Of a stretch of 64,000 nt of DNA, positions 25,801-37,765 are shown piece by piece; position 1 is the first letter of the stretch; each line of letters opens with the position of its first letter. The position numbers were made by a program, and so were the translations under genes. The notes below the pieces were generated by a model. That model saw only the letters and a program-made list of their open reading frames with translations, did not search any database and had not been told where the DNA came from. The stretch is from the NCBI GenBank assembly GCA_019614645.1, contig JABWDB010000003.1:20359001-20423000 (forward strand), in the 5' to 3' direction. This DNA is from Stratiolaelaps scimitus (Eukaryota; Arthropoda; Arachnida; Mesostigmata; Laelapidae).

Positions 25801-28800
25801 ATATATATATTGCATTCTGATGCTAGAAGAAATCTCACTGCCTATAGCTGTCCAAGGTGGTCAATGCGTTCCAGTGGCATGCCCTCAAAAACGAGAAATG
25901 TAACCGAAAAAATAGAGATGCCGAGGAAAAACTAAAAAAAGTGCCACATAACAACGGCCATGTTCCGAATCGGCATGCAGTCGGAAACCCGTAATGCTGC
26001 TCTGGTGCATGCAAGTTTGCATCACATTCATGGTTTTATTTACATTCGCTCGGGTACTATATGAAATATATGTGTTAAGCTAGCAATTAAATTGATGTTC
26101 ATCCAGGCTGGTTAGTGGGGAAACTCTTGAACATGATTCTCGGATATCGGGGCCAGCACAATACTAAGCCTTGTCGCACACAGACATTATCTGCCTCATG
26201 GCAGAAGTGTCGTTGAACATAGAATGCAGCGGAAATTGCGTGTTGCCCCGCTGATAAGAACAAGCGATTACTAACGATGGGGGCTAGAACAGAGTTCAGA
26301 GAAGCTACGCCTACCGGAGCACAACGAAGCCTTTAGGTATTGTTATAATGAAAAATATGGCTACTTAAAAATTAGGGAGATGGCAAATATCTCTATTTTT
26401 GTGACGAAGGCGGGATAGTTTTCTCCTAGCTGCAATATAGAAAACGCGTCCACATGCCCAATAGTTGCCTAGGTCATCTTTCCAATATAGCGGCATATAT
26501 AGGGCGAAAGTGTGTACAGCTGGAACTTTCGCTAAGAAAAGAGCGAAGAGAGCTGTTATTTGCGTGCAGGACCAGCAGACCTCCTCTCCTTCGCAGAAGT
26601 AACAATTGCACAATAAGCTATGGCATAATAGGGGAATTGTTATTAAACATCTGTCCCAACGGACACAATCCCAGACCGAATTCAGTCTAGAAGAAATGTT
26701 TTCGGGGATCCACAGTTCTCTATTGACAACATACGATGTCCTTTGTTTGTTGTGCAATTTTATATTATAGCTATACTGTGACAGGCTAATCGTTAGCGTT
26801 ACGAAATCAAAGCCATCCCATACGCGCCTCACAGTTCCACTCGCGCGTGATAGCCTCGTCCGTCAATGAGTGTGGACCCGTAAAAACACGATTCATTGAA
26901 GTGCTTGTATGTGTAGAGGATGAAATTTTCTCCAAACGCACGGACGGACACCATTTGAGATATTGCAATCTCTGTCGAAGGTGGGCCGATCCAGTGCAGG
27001 GTTGAGGTGGATGACGGAATGTTTTGAAACAGTTACATCCACCTTAAAATGCAATAAAATGCAATATTGCTAGAAAAGAAAAACTGTTATGGCGACATCA
27101 AACAGAATGTCCCAAGAATGACAAGTGCCACATAATAGTACTGGTTGCATAATCCTTACATGCAGGGGGAAGATAGTAACTAGATAGCGTATAGCAGACT
27201 GTGACGAGCTTGGAAAAACAAAGCCTCCATTCGGGAACAAGTGAGTTTACAGTTGAAACAGGTGCTACCTCTCTAACTGTACGCTTGCTTTTGTCTTCTT
27301 ACATCTGCTTAACTTGTTCTTTTCAGTATTCTAAGGTTACATTCTACCCAAACAGTATGCCTAATCTAATACCACCTTATATGTGAACATAGTACACATA
27401 CTCAATACGAAAGGATAAGCAATTCAGTGCTACAGTGGTATCCGCAATGATATCCTCAGCCACTGTCGGTTGGTCTGTCTGAATAATACAAGCGAGCTGG
27501 TCTTGTTTCCGTCGGAGCTGTCGTTCCTGCTCATGCTGTGCTGCAGCTTCTGCTGCTGGTGCTGCTGCTGCTGCTGCTGTTGTCTACGTCACCGCCTGTG
27601 ACAAGCTGGCTAGCTGACTTACGCACTCCGAAGATACGTCTCCACCTGTTCTTCCGGCGTGGTCCCAAGGGGCCTCGACGGCGACCGTTTGGTCGCAGCA
27701 TGTAAATGTAACGTTCGTGTAACGTTGTAGTTGCGCCGTCAGAAGTTCTATTTATACCGGCGTCTCATTCCTCTTCTTCCTCTCGGCGAGCACTCCGCGA
27801 GCGACATGTTCGACTCGATTCTCTCATCTGCGTCGTGGTTCCACCACCGATGCCGATGGTGGAACTCCGCCAATGGCTCGGCAGCCGGACAGCTCCGGGG
27901 CCCACAGCGAGGCCACGATTGCATCTCCCGCTCGTCCAAAAGCACAAACCGAGCAGAGTGATCAAGCTCGCAGATGATACACAGAAGCTACAGCTGGCGG
28001 CACGCCTGATGCTGGGGCTCAAATGAGAATACCGAGCGGGCTCGAACAAGCATGGCAGAGCAAGGGTTGACTAGACTAGAGGCTGCTGTGAAAGTGGAGC
28101 CCACTCGACTTGACTTCGCCATACAACGCCGGGATACAACTGAAAGTGACTTGCAGAGGATGTAAGCGGGCCACTGGTGTTGAGCCGGCATGTCTACAGA
28201 CGGCGGCCTTCGTCAATAGCGATGTCGATCAGATCGAATAACTATCTGGATTGCTTGTATAGCGGGGTCGCCAACGTCATCGTGGAGTCGATTCGTCGAT
28301 TGGGAGAAATATCGCCAGACCGTCGTCTACTGGTGGATTTTTCGAGCCGGGAATTATCGGAAAGGTTTAGCCGTGTCCGTTGCTAACTGGCATATTGACC
28401 CCCAAGGGCAAAATGGCTGGGTTCAAGATTTTGTGTTCCATCTATATCTCTGATCAGCTATATCGGATATCGTTCTTCTCAAAACTGTCCCTAAGATGGC
28501 AGTATGCAAGAATTTCATGTTCGCTGGTCGTATTGGCAAGACATTGAGACGTTTATTTTATTCACGAGAGATCAATATTGTACCAGCAGCTCAAGAGTAA
28601 TACGGATCGGCCCAGTTGCCGGAAACCGCTGCCTTATCGACAGCACCATGCCATGTTGAACACCTCCGAGTTGATACATTCAGTGGAATAGATGGTCAAA
28701 TTGATAATGTCAATCAATCTCTCGAACAACTCAGCGCCTTCCATAGGCACTCTACAGTGTCCGTGAACTGCAAATCAGTTTCTGGCTCAAGATTTATCGT

Positions 28801-31800
28801 GTGGTGCACAACGTCAATCTGTTTTTTTTTCCAGATTTTAATTACAGATAACCTCAACATCAAGCTTACCTAGGGCATCCTGACACTCTGGATGTACATA
28901 CTAACAAGAATGACACCATCCTTTGTACGTTACAGGGGTACAGTTCGAATTTGACCTGGAAGGACAATACGCGCCGATTGCAATGGCCATGCTCAAGGAG
29001 GATCCACGCCTCGAGAAAATGCGATTCGACCTTGTACCCAAACTCATCAGCGAACAGGTAGATATCAATATGTTTCGAAAAGAAAGAAGCTTACACCATA
29101 TTATATTGATTCGTTCCCCGGCTTTTTTGTCACATCTTATGCTTACCACACGTAACTGATGGGAGAACTATCGCTCGGCTCATGCAGTGAGACCCCCACC
29201 TCTTGTTGTTCTTGATCAAATCCTCTGTGAACAGTGACTAAACATCTCTGGGCTATAAAGACGAATCGGAATTAAATACAGTCACAAACTCATATTTAAG
29301 AATACGAATGTTTGGTGTATTCATTATTAGGTACTGGCTACCGTTTCGACATTGGAAGTACAAGTGGGTGGGTTCAGCACTCGAAAGTATGGAGACCCCA
29401 ATTGATGACGGCGATATTCTCCTACCTAGGTTTAGCATGTGGTGCTTTTTGAAAACCTAATATCGCAGTCGCCAGAGCTCAGTCCGTAATGTAAACACCG
29501 TCCAACCTTTGCAGGGGCCACTTACAGAATTGCCTTTAAGGATACGACACTTGCGCCACAGAACTAAATATGGCGAACAATGGAATACCTCTACTTTCAT
29601 AAAACAGTGGTTAAACTGTGCCTTAACAGCCAGCGTGAACTGCCCATGTGAACTCTGGTCAAAAACCAGAAATTAGCATAAGATTTTTCACACTGGAGCA
29701 TGAGAGCATAATTAGCATAAGAGACCCCAAGATTTCTCACACTGGAATCTCGTGAGAAAAACCTTTGGCTTTACGTGTAGCCTCTAGAAGATACGCACTC
29801 AAATTATTTCTAATAAAACAACCAATTGAATTTCCAACGAGAGAATTTGTGTGGATTCACAGTCATAGAGGCTCAATTGGAACTTGTTTTAAGAGAGCAG
29901 TTCTGTGAAATGGTGCCGTTAGCGAGAACTATTTGATTTATGTTAATAGTTTTTTTACTCTAATTTTAATTTTTGATTTTTTTGAGAGCTAAGCTCATTT
30001 TTTTTTGTTTTTCTTGAGCATGTTTGACCGATACATTTGTGTAACCAAGAAGATCTTGTTTGTTGTATAGCTGTGTTATTTATTGCGATAACGTTAAAGT
30101 AGAATTGATCAATCTCGTTTCTTTTCTATGGGTCCGGAGAAGAGCAACAGAGAACTTTGTCAAAAGTCCAGAGAGCTTAGAGGTATTTCCCGGGGAATGA
30201 CGTTAAACTGTTTGGCAGCATTGTTAAGTCCGATAAATTGTTAAGCACACGGCATCGATACAATAGGCTAAAGAGTCAAGCGATCGGTGGTCAGGGCTGT
30301 CGAAGATCAGTTATGAGAGGGCTTTCGGAGCGGATGAAGCACCCGGATGAAGTCGAACTAAGGATCAGTAAAGGAGGTACTTGGTATTTGGTGGATCAGA
30401 GCAGCTGCCTTTTCCAGGCTAAGTGAAGTAGGAAAAATGCTTTGCTTCTATCTGTTGGTTGGATTGAAGGGCAAGCCTTCGACATTAGAGATGGGTACTA
30501 CCTGCGAGGACTGAAGGAGACTACTTTGGAGGTTTAGTCAGGTCTAGTGCGAGATATAATGAAGAGCTCGGTCGTTGAGGTACCTGTTCTGAATATGCAA
30601 ACTTCGAGTGTTATTATGCCCCCGGGGATCGGCAAAGGGCCACGTACGAATCTCGTATTTATACTCGTACCCCTTTGTACCTCGCTGACCCCCCCAGAGG
30701 ACCTAGCCTTCCGAGGGTCTAGACGACTATCGACACTCACGTGAGCGCTTTCCTCAGTATAGTCTACTAGCCATGTTCAAATGATGATAATTCATACCTC
30801 AAAATATTGGAAAATACGACGACACTATTTGGTCGCCCATGAATCTGCCTCCACAGATTATGATGTTCAACCGATCGCTCCCGTCCAAACAATTCAAGTG
30901 GGATACAAAACCTACTAAATTCTGTGTGTCGAATCCCATGTAAGAATGCAACTATAATACTATTTGCCCACATAATAATGCGATTTGCACTCATGGATCA
31001 CAGTCATCAGCATTTAGAATGCGTATATACATATGAATCAATATTCGGAATATTTCATTAAGCTTTATAAGGATATCAATGTTCCTGTCATCGCCAAAAT
31101 GCAATCCTAACCAACAACCGCGTATGCTCGCGGAAGAATTTCTATAGAAGGCTGAGACGGGGGCCATCCCACTTTCATGGTATTGAAAGACGCTCGAAAA
31201 ACGAGCCCTTACAGACCGTTGCAGGATTCGGCGCCCTGGAACTTTTGCCGCGCGCTGACATGTCGTCTCAATCACGACACGCGCTGCAACGGTCCTTTAA
31301 GCTGTTGCGATGACTTAAATATAATAAATGATTCTAAAACGGTAACGAATAAATCTGACCAAATCATACAGGGGAGCAGGAAGATGGGCAGCAGAATCAT
31401 AGACCTGAATTAACATCGAGGGGCATCTATGTTGTGGTTATTTCATAGGACTTTTGGCGCAACTACTTCTACCGTGTGTCACTGGTCAAGCAGTCATCAC
31501 AGCTGAACTCGCTCGCAAAGAGTGGCGCCGACGGGGAAGGAAGCACTGACACGTCAACGGCCGAGGGACCGCAAACACCTTCGGATGATGGGAAAGGTAG
31601 GAACATGCACGAGTGTTACTTTGCAGCTGTCGTCGATAGTGGTAGCAGCGATAGGCCGTTGCTGCAACCGGCCACTCATTTTTTGTCGATACGTGTAAAC
31701 TCAGATGTATTGTGTCAATTGTACAGGGCGCGACGTAAAGGTCATATATGTGGTCATACATATGTTGTCGCAGTCTGGCGTTTCCCGAAATCCACAGCTA

Positions 31801-34800
31801 TTTGTTATTGTTCATTGGCCATGTCGACCTGTGGCGTCGTTCTTCTCGAGAGGCTGAGCGCAGCTTCGCCGACTCAGTGGGGCGGCCGTCGACACCGATG
31901 TTATTCCGACGAAAGGTGCCCATTACTACATCGCCCCGTACACTGATAGATATTAGCCCCCCCACAGAAGGTGTCGTTATTACGACTCGTTCGAACTGTC
32001 TGCTGTTGCTGAACAGCCTTTCTAGGCAGGCCGTAGTGGTGCTCTTAATAGGGAAACGAATTAGACGATAGGATAAAACAGGACAAGATGGATGGTGCCC
32101 ATTCTATGAGGGCCTTTTCGCCTTTGGGTCTCAGTTGGAGCTGTAACCCCAGCTCGACATCGACATGGATGTTCGCATTGAAAGGTGTCACAGCAGTTTG
32201 CACCTGCATATGTGATACAAGAATCCTGAATACCCCGTGTGGTTTCTTCTTTTTAGACTTTGAGCGCGCTCATAACTATGAAAACTAATGCTCGTAACAT
32301 CCTAATGAACTTCGCTCACTAGCTATGGCAGCCTCATGGCTTCAGTGCCGCTTTCTGTATAGTGATGCGGGAGTGCTTGCGTGAGGCTAACGAGGCCCTT
32401 CGCTATCGGCTACACGATATCTGCTGTATTTGTCTTGCTTGTTTATTGACTTGTTCGAATATAAGCAAGCTCCACCGACCATAACAATGGAAATGGTTAC
32501 TGACAAATATACTGACGAATGTAGGGCATTTCTATGCTGCATATGTCTATATGAATAGGCGGATCTATTTCGTTTCGATGGAAAGCTGCCGCATCGCTGT
32601 GATAACAGAAAACTCCCAGGCACGTCCACCTACGCCAAGTTTGCTGGCTTGCGGCGCTGACACTATCAAACGATTTTTCCAGGAATATGGTGATATCGGC
32701 CAGATGAGTTTGCCAGAGGAGTGGTAGGATGTCCACAAATACTTCTTCAAAGCTCGAGTTCGATCCTCGACACTGTTTGGCAAAGTTGGCAAAGGTAAAA
32801 AAAAACAGGCCTCATTTGGCCCGAGGCGATATGGATGAGGCTAGATCGTGTGTTAGTATTATCGATCACAACATCGGCCAGTTCACAGCCGAGAGTCTCA
32901 TAGCCTCTCAGCACCCGCCTTGCCGTTCGGTCTTTGGCTGAAAAAGAGCCGTCACTTTGGTAGGTGGATGCGACCTCCTTAACACATTTCGCTTCGTTAG
33001 TTAACATAACACGATATCGCAAGCTCGTGTGGCATCTTGTTATCACTCACTTGTCTATTCAAGTTAGAACCGGGAGCTGAATTTTCTGATAATGTCGGCG
33101 AACTTCGTTTAGGCGATATTCATGTAAACCCTGCTTTTGCCTCACGGTACCAAGCTAAGGTACGGGTTAGGCTAATCAGATGATTACTAGTGGAGAGATC
33201 TTTCCCCTGACTCTGTCCGCATACTGAACTTCACCATCCATATGCGAATCTAAATCTCGCTCAAATGACCATTCGTTATGAAGGAGAAAGTCTGCTACTC
33301 AGTTGAACGAAGATCCAGTACGGCTATGGAGTAGAAAATAATAGGACTCAAGAAGGGCTCGGAAAGGAATACCTCACGTTCAACGTTGCAATGCCAATTT
33401 GGGTGAGTGTCCTCGGATGTGACACTTTAACGGCCAGTAGTTCGGCTCTGAGGCTTTAATCTTTAATCTTTTCGAAAATAGTCTTATATATATAGAGAGC
33501 CACCGCGATGGAATAGCTTGGCCGGAAGCCGAGCCCCGTCTGGCCGACCAAGATGATGAGGCCAAGCTCCCGAACGAATGGCAACGTTTGCTTGGCGATT
33601 GCCGAAAGCATATCATAAATGCAGGGCACTGTTACCCATCCATCTCCCAGATGAGATGCCCAGGGGATTACCCTGTCCTCTTTGTATTGCCCAGAGAAGG
33701 CATTCCTTCTAGGACTCCGTTTAGAGAAGAGTCGCGAAAGCCTTGCGGTGGAAAGGCAGCCGTGCGCTGTGTCGGCTCGTTTCCGCTGCAGCCACCGCAA
33801 CGCTAGAAATTCATTTCGAGGAAAGAAGAAAACCATTTGAGCCATGGTTTTCTATTGGTGCACGCTAATGCAGCGACAGATTTGAGATTTTAGAACATGT
33901 ACCCCATCATTTTTGCTATTTATTCCGCCGTTCGATCACGCAACGCTGGACGATACCTTTGCAGGCCCTAACGACTGAGGTCAAGCCACGGCCCCCTTAC
34001 GTAACTTACTCAAATCGTTAATGATTACTATGTATTTTGTGTCCTGCAGATGACGATGGAGCTGACAGTGGAATTCCTTCAGATTTCGTATCCGACTCCT
34101 GCGAAGGCAAGGTGAGCGAGAACGGAGATTTTATGTGGTTTAGGCATGTTTCTCAGTTATTTAATCATGATTTGAGTGTTGGGTGTATATTTTTTGGAAA
34201 AACGTTACGTTTATCTGCTTGTTTGTTAACCGATCTCTTACATTATTCGGTATTGTGCCAGCTAGACAAGAGCCGTGGCACAATCTAAACACTTTATACA
34301 GGGTGAGTCGAATATCATTAAATGCTTTTCGGCCCTTTAGCAAAATCTCTAGCAAATGAGTGTTAGAGACTAAAAACTGTCCAGTTTGTACCGGATTCCC
34401 GCCTAGCGGCCCGGGGGATCGTCCAGGGATGAGAGCACGTCAAAAGGCGAAGACAGCGCGACACTGCCGACGCCGCCGCCGCGAACACTTCTGTGAGACT
34501 GTGATGTGGGCGATGAGTAATGGTTTGGCATTCGAATGTTAGAAATGGTATATCGATTAGTGCTAATATTTAGTAGGCGTTGAAATCGTCAAATTGTATT
34601 TACGTATAATATGATCACACTCTCAATAGTGTGAGTACTTTGAACTACAATCCACACGCGGATCATGATATTAAAATCTAACACAGACAAAATCTCCCCA
34701 TTCTTACAGCAAGGGCAATTTTGTCAAGGACACCGGCAGAAAATAAATATAGGTACTTCTCCCCTTGTAGCGCAATATAGCTATTATTATAGCCCCGTGT

Positions 34801-35765
34801 GTATTTCAACGAATTAAGCGAAACCGTAAACGGTGTCCAATTCTGTTTCGCAGTGCTCTAAAAACCAAAACAAGTCTTGTCGAATATTCAAATTCGAGTT
34901 TTCGAGTACTTCAGAGCTTCTTCTTTTATGGGCGAACGGTGTTGCCATGCTACAATAATGGATGACAATACTGTGCCCCCCCCCCCGTTCTGGAACCGAC
35001 GATGTTCAACAGTTCCAGAATATCGGTATCACTTAGAGAATTTCTTCAGTAAGTGGGGCGGTGAGATATGTACGAGCCCAGCCACAGGCACACAACACAT
35101 CCTCCTCACCGTACGGACATGACGTGGTTAGCTGACTCTCAGCTGCTTCCCTTCTCTTTCACTCTCTCCAGACGTGCTCTCTAGGAGCTACCTGTCAGCT
35201 TCCCTTACGGAAACGACTATTGTGGTTAATAGGGTGTCTGTAGAAAGCCCCAGGAGATTTATTGCCACCGCTCCTGGACTATGTAAACACGCAGTATTCA
35301 TAACGCATGGCGGTAGCTGTGCCGCAGACCACATTAGTTGCCACACGACTAATGGCGAAGCTTACTGCCAATGAAGCTTTATCGAAGCCTTACCGGCAAT
35401 GAAAGTAAATAAGGGTCCACTTATATTTGAGTCTCCGACTCTACAGAACTCCCTTTGATTTTAATAGTGCAGCTCCCCTTGAGCACCACGCCATGCCTGT
35501 AGACTTCAGAGCTCTGAATGACCGATATGGATTTGCCCGGCTTGTGTTGCAGGTGAATGCCGAGGATCTCGCTAAGGGAATGCAACAGCTCGGCGTCGGC
35601 GCGGGCCGGGGCGGAAAAGCAGTTGATCAGGAGCTCGAACAGGAGATCGAGAAAGAGCTCGACGGTTATGAAGTCGTTCCATCTGACAGCACCGGTGCAG
35701 GCGTCGCTGATGACGACGACCTCGAAAACGAAATTCAGACGCTTCTGTCTGCTACACGCAAGTAA
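19509..35765 (+). CDS. SYAP1: Synapse-associated protein 1 (SYAP1/Sap47), BSD-domain protein, 5' exon missing
   Basis: Six exons join in phase: 19509-19850, 24669-24837, 28936-29057, 31449-31596, 34050-34111 and 35553-35765, giving 351 residues plus stop. Every intron begins GT and ends AG. Seen: an Ala/Ser/Gly-rich acidic start, an amphipathic stretch (SLGSFLFSVANKAGKTVTET, about 81-100) like SYAP1, then a BSD domain (about 172-225) with its hallmark FWRNYFYRV, a Ser/Thr linker, and an acidic tail with ELDGYEVV resembling the vertebrate ELQEYEVV end. Known of the family: vertebrate SYAP1 supports mTORC2-dependent Akt phosphorylation, and fly Sap47 is a synaptic protein of the nerve terminal. 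The visible part is already as long as human SYAP1 as I recall it (about 352 residues), so the N-terminal region is expanded. The initiator exon (expected to hold a short Met-Phe/Trp-rich start) was not found upstream. Identification is confident; the 5' end is open. Confidence 0.9.
19851..24668 (+). other. SYAP1 intron (after exon A)
   Basis: No nested gene supported. GATA repeat at 19,905-19,922, GC-rich low-complexity DNA at 21,440-22,020 and 23,600-23,800, GCA repeat at 23,517-23,537, and a TTA/TTG microsatellite at 24,542-24,584 just before exon B. Confidence 0.7.
24542..24584. repeat. (TTA)n-(TTG)n compound microsatellite
   Basis: It lies about 85 bases before SYAP1 exon B. Confidence 0.9.
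24669..24837 (+). CDS. SYAP1: SYAP1 exon B
   Basis: It follows ttgttgcag and ends AATG|GTACGT, phase 0 to 1. It encodes SILADFNHEQASFL through LSEDKRTFVRNPPN, matching the pre-BSD segment of vertebrate SYAP1 (GDFQKEQKKF ... LSADKRNFLRDPP). Confidence 0.9.
25467..25492. repeat. Perfect 11-bp hairpin with 4-base loop
   Basis: TTTTGTCACTA pairs exactly with TAGTGACAAAA around TATT, directly after a TTTA tetranucleotide run (25,451-25,470). Confidence 0.8.
26365..26700 (-). mobile_element. Possible C-terminal remnant of a LINE ORF2
   Basis: One minus frame has a Cys cluster CNCYFCEGEEVCWSC followed by a basic end RVFYIAARRKLSRLRHKNRD, reminiscent of the zinc-knuckle and tail after the RT in L1/Tx1-like elements. 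No RT is adjacent. Confidence 0.25.
28052..28386 (+). mobile_element. LINE ORF1-like remnant (coiled coil plus RRM-like)
   Basis: Bases 28052-28165 encode 37 residues with heptads LTRLEAAVKVEPTRLDFAIQ ... TTESDLQ. After a frameshift, 28177-28386 reads RSNNYLDCLYSGV, then RRLGEISPDRRLLVDFSSRE. Order and motifs resemble ORF1 proteins of L1- or CR1-type elements. Family likeness is from memory and short. Confidence 0.42.
28936..29057 (+). CDS. SYAP1: SYAP1 exon C (first half of BSD domain)
   Basis: The acceptor is cgttacag and the donor CAG|GTAGAT, phase 1 to 0. It encodes VQFEFDLEGQYAPIAMAMLK through FDLVPKLISEQ, the start of the BSD fold. Confidence 0.9.
29058..31448 (+). other. SYAP1 intron (after exon C)
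   Basis: A partial duplication (29,671-29,746) and scattered short frames; nothing else recognised. Confidence 0.7.
29671..29746. repeat. Imperfect direct duplication
   Basis: AATTAGCATAAGA ... TTTCTCACACTGGA occurs at 29,671-29,697 and again at 29,710-29,746, with a 10-base insertion in the second copy. Confidence 0.6.
31449..31596 (+). CDS. SYAP1: SYAP1 exon D (BSD signature FWRNYF)
   Basis: The acceptor is ttatttcatag and the donor AAAG|GTAGGA, phase 0 to 1. It encodes DFWRNYFYRVSLVKQSSQL, with the Phe-Trp pair that defines BSD domains, followed by a Ser/Thr/Gly linker ending QTPSDDGK. Confidence 0.92.
31597..34049 (+). other. SYAP1 intron (after exon D)
   Basis: It hosts an antisense, decayed LINE reverse transcriptase (about 32,500-33,845). 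The rest is featureless. Confidence 0.7.
32500..33845 (-). mobile_element. Degenerate non-LTR retrotransposon reverse transcriptase
   Basis: In pieces across several frames the minus strand reads DGWVTVPCIYDMLSAIAK and LPFVRELGLI, then GFRPSYSIAVALYIYKTIFE (33,459-33,671). These are the RT segments that precede and include the GFRPG-x-S motif. Further on, ADITIFLEKSFDSVSAAS (about 32,650-32,700) resembles RT motif C (ADD...FLE) with one catalytic Asp lost. Frameshifts and stops separate the parts, so it is dead. Clade not determined. Confidence 0.6.
34050..34111 (+). CDS. SYAP1: SYAP1 exon E
   Basis: A short 62-base exon between tcctgcag and AAG|GTGAGC, phase 1 to 0. It encodes GIPSDFVSDSCEGK, matching the vertebrate GVSEFVSDAF segment. 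Confidence 0.85.
34112..35552 (+). other. SYAP1 intron (after exon E)
   Basis: It carries an ACAGGGTG motif at 34,298-34,305 like the MITE-like ends near 43.2 kb, without a detectable partner, and a C homopolymer at 34,977-34,986. Confidence 0.65.
35553..35765 (+). CDS. SYAP1: SYAP1 terminal exon F
   Basis: The acceptor is cttgtgttgcag, phase 0, running to a TAA stop. It encodes VNAEDLAKGMQQLGV, then an acidic coiled-coil-like tail EIEKELDGYEVV and a final DLENEIQTLL; vertebrate SYAP1 ends similarly (NWDKEIEKML). Confidence 0.9.
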   Translation: MNAEDLAKGMQQLGVGAGRGGKAVDQELEQEIEKELDGYEVVPSDSTGAGVADDDDLENEIQTLLSATRK

Positions 35766-35996
35766 ACGGGTACAGCAACAATGGCGGGGCAGGAAGGAGA
35801 GACCGCCTGATACGATTCGTCAGGGGATCTGAAACTGGAGCAGGCACCAAATGGATGAAGTGGGAAGACAACAATTAACAGCAGCAGCAGCCGCACAGGA
35901 AGACGAGATCGAAAAAAGGAGCGAATTAAGAAAATTAAGTGGAACAGACTTACGAATGTGAAATATGATTATGTACACACGAAGGCAACACAGGAC

Positions 35997-35998
<2 letters not shown>

Positions 35999-36032
<34 letters not shown>
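35999..36032. repeat. (TA)n microsatellite
   Basis: About 16 TA units in the SYAP1 3' flank. Confidence 0.95.
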
Positions 36033-36034
<2 letters not shown>

Positions 36035-36327
36035 TTACGACTAATCAGCAAGATATGCGCATACGGCGGCGATTCTCAGTTGCTTGATCACTACGAGAGA
36101 GCCTTTTACCCCACAACGCGAAACATTTGACAGCTATGCTTGTTCATACCAGCAAGGATGGACGACGCGAAGCTAAATGTTGAATGAACACAAATGCATA
36201 CTACTAGCGCTATGGCAGCGCGGCGCCACGCTATCAACGCTAGCAGACAGAGAATACGTTGCATGAAGATCGACATGCAGCTTAACATCATTGGATTGTT
36301 CTACGGGTATGCCGGTGAAATATGGCC

Positions 36328-36333
36328 AATAAA
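36328..36333 (+). promoter_or_regulatory. Candidate poly(A) signal for SYAP1
   Basis: AATAAA lies 563 bases after the SYAP1 stop. It is the first canonical hexamer I see on this strand there; longer 3' UTRs reaching into the repeat-rich DNA beyond are possible. Confidence 0.35.
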
Positions 36334-37189
36334 TTCAGCAACGAGCGTCTACAACAGGCTACTGAAGAACTAACGGGCCAATACAGGATGTCGAGAAATA
36401 GCATTAAGCGTGTCTACGATAACGGTGAGTTGAATTCAGAGGAGGCGATGATTGTAGCGAACTAATGAGTTTTTCTGTATAAACTTTCGATCTTTCGCCA
36501 GTCTCTCCGACTGTAACGCCTTGATACAAATTTCAACAACGGCTAATTGCTTTTAATACCTTTTTGTTATGGGCAGTGAGAAGGGGAGAGAGAGAGAGAG
36601 CGAGGGAATAATTAAAAATAAACCGGCAGTCTTCGTGGCTTGTTATCGCTATTTCTGCACACCTAGTACTGAAAGAACAACGCCATAAAAGACTACAGCC
36701 ACCGGACTGCTAAAGCGGGTTGTCTACCTGTTCTCGAGATAGGGGAAGACTTCTCTGTTCCGAGGGGCCGCTTGGCTCTTACCTGAGATCCGTTCAGCTC
36801 GTTGCAGACATGGGAGGTGATCTGCGTGTGCTGTATTTTATTAACGCTCCTGTTTGCTTGTGCTCAGGCACCCCTGATATAGCCGTTGTGATTGTCTAGG
36901 AGGGTAGAACGAGTTGCTTATATTGCAATCAGGTCCACCGCAGAGGCGAGCGCGTGATTCGGCCCTTGTTTTACTATTTCTTGCATATTTGCTGTTTACA
37001 GATGTCCTGGGAGGCTCAACGAACTCCGTGGGGAGTTAGTGCCGGTTACGCTAATCTGATCAAAAGTGAAAGAGAGAGAATATGTTCGTCTGCCGGTGAC
37101 AGAGAACTCATCCAAGTTGATTTGAAGTTTAAGATGGCGACAGGCGTCGACAGGCGCGCTTCTTCGCTCACTGCTTCTTTACGTAGTTA

Positions 37190-37190
<1 letters not shown>

Positions 37191-37221
<31 letters not shown>
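37191..37221. repeat. (TA)n microsatellite
   Basis: About 15 TA units. Confidence 0.95.
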
Positions 37222-37225
<4 letters not shown>

Positions 37226-37700
37226 ATAGATGATGATGATAAACCTGTGTTGCCGTGTGGGAAATTTGCTGTCCTCCGTATGGCTTCGTGTCCGACTTCA
37301 GGGGCTTCTTTCAAGTAGAAGATGATTTGCCCCGCTTAACGATACACACGCACCCAATCACAGACGGACAAGGTGGGGAGAGAACGCCTTGGGACGTCTG
37401 CACCGATGGGAGGGAGGCATATCGCCGATACTGGTACCGATTTCCGTGTCCACCGCAATGGATGGGTGTCGCAAAGGACTATAGCAGGACAGCGTACACT
37501 GGCGTAGAAGGAAGAGATTGCAAGGGCTTGTAGCGAATAGACGCCGAAAATACAACACCTCAAGTCAGAACGACATGCGACAGAAATTACACAGACGTTA
37601 ACACCTCTTCTGGTCAATATGATAGAACATTCAAGCCAAAAAAATATGGACGGCTGGACCTAGATCGACGAAACAAAACTCTATAAGCAACCAGCACACA

Positions 37701-37716
37701 TTATATATATATATTA

Positions 37717-37758
<42 letters not shown>

Positions 37759-37765
37759 ATATAAT
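37701..37765. repeat. Interrupted, near-palindromic TA tract
   Basis: 65 bases of TA repeats broken by TTAATAT and ATAATA; nearly self-complementary. Confidence 0.9.

Larger units (their letters stand above)
24838..28935 (+). other. SYAP1 intron (after exon B)
   Basis: It contains a perfect hairpin at 25,467-25,492, a possible LINE C-terminal remnant (26,365-26,700), a CTG repeat (about 27,545-27,582) and a LINE ORF1-like remnant (28,052-28,386). Confidence 0.7.

Noticed and set aside
30140..30740. SAP-like or gag-like segment (RELRGISRGMTLNCLAALLS)
   Set aside because: Only one short similarity, interrupted by stops, no supporting element structure.
35427..35552. In-frame extension upstream of SYAP1 exon F
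   Set aside because: It is intron read-through: cttgtgttgcag at 35,541-35,552 is a strong acceptor and family likeness starts exactly there.
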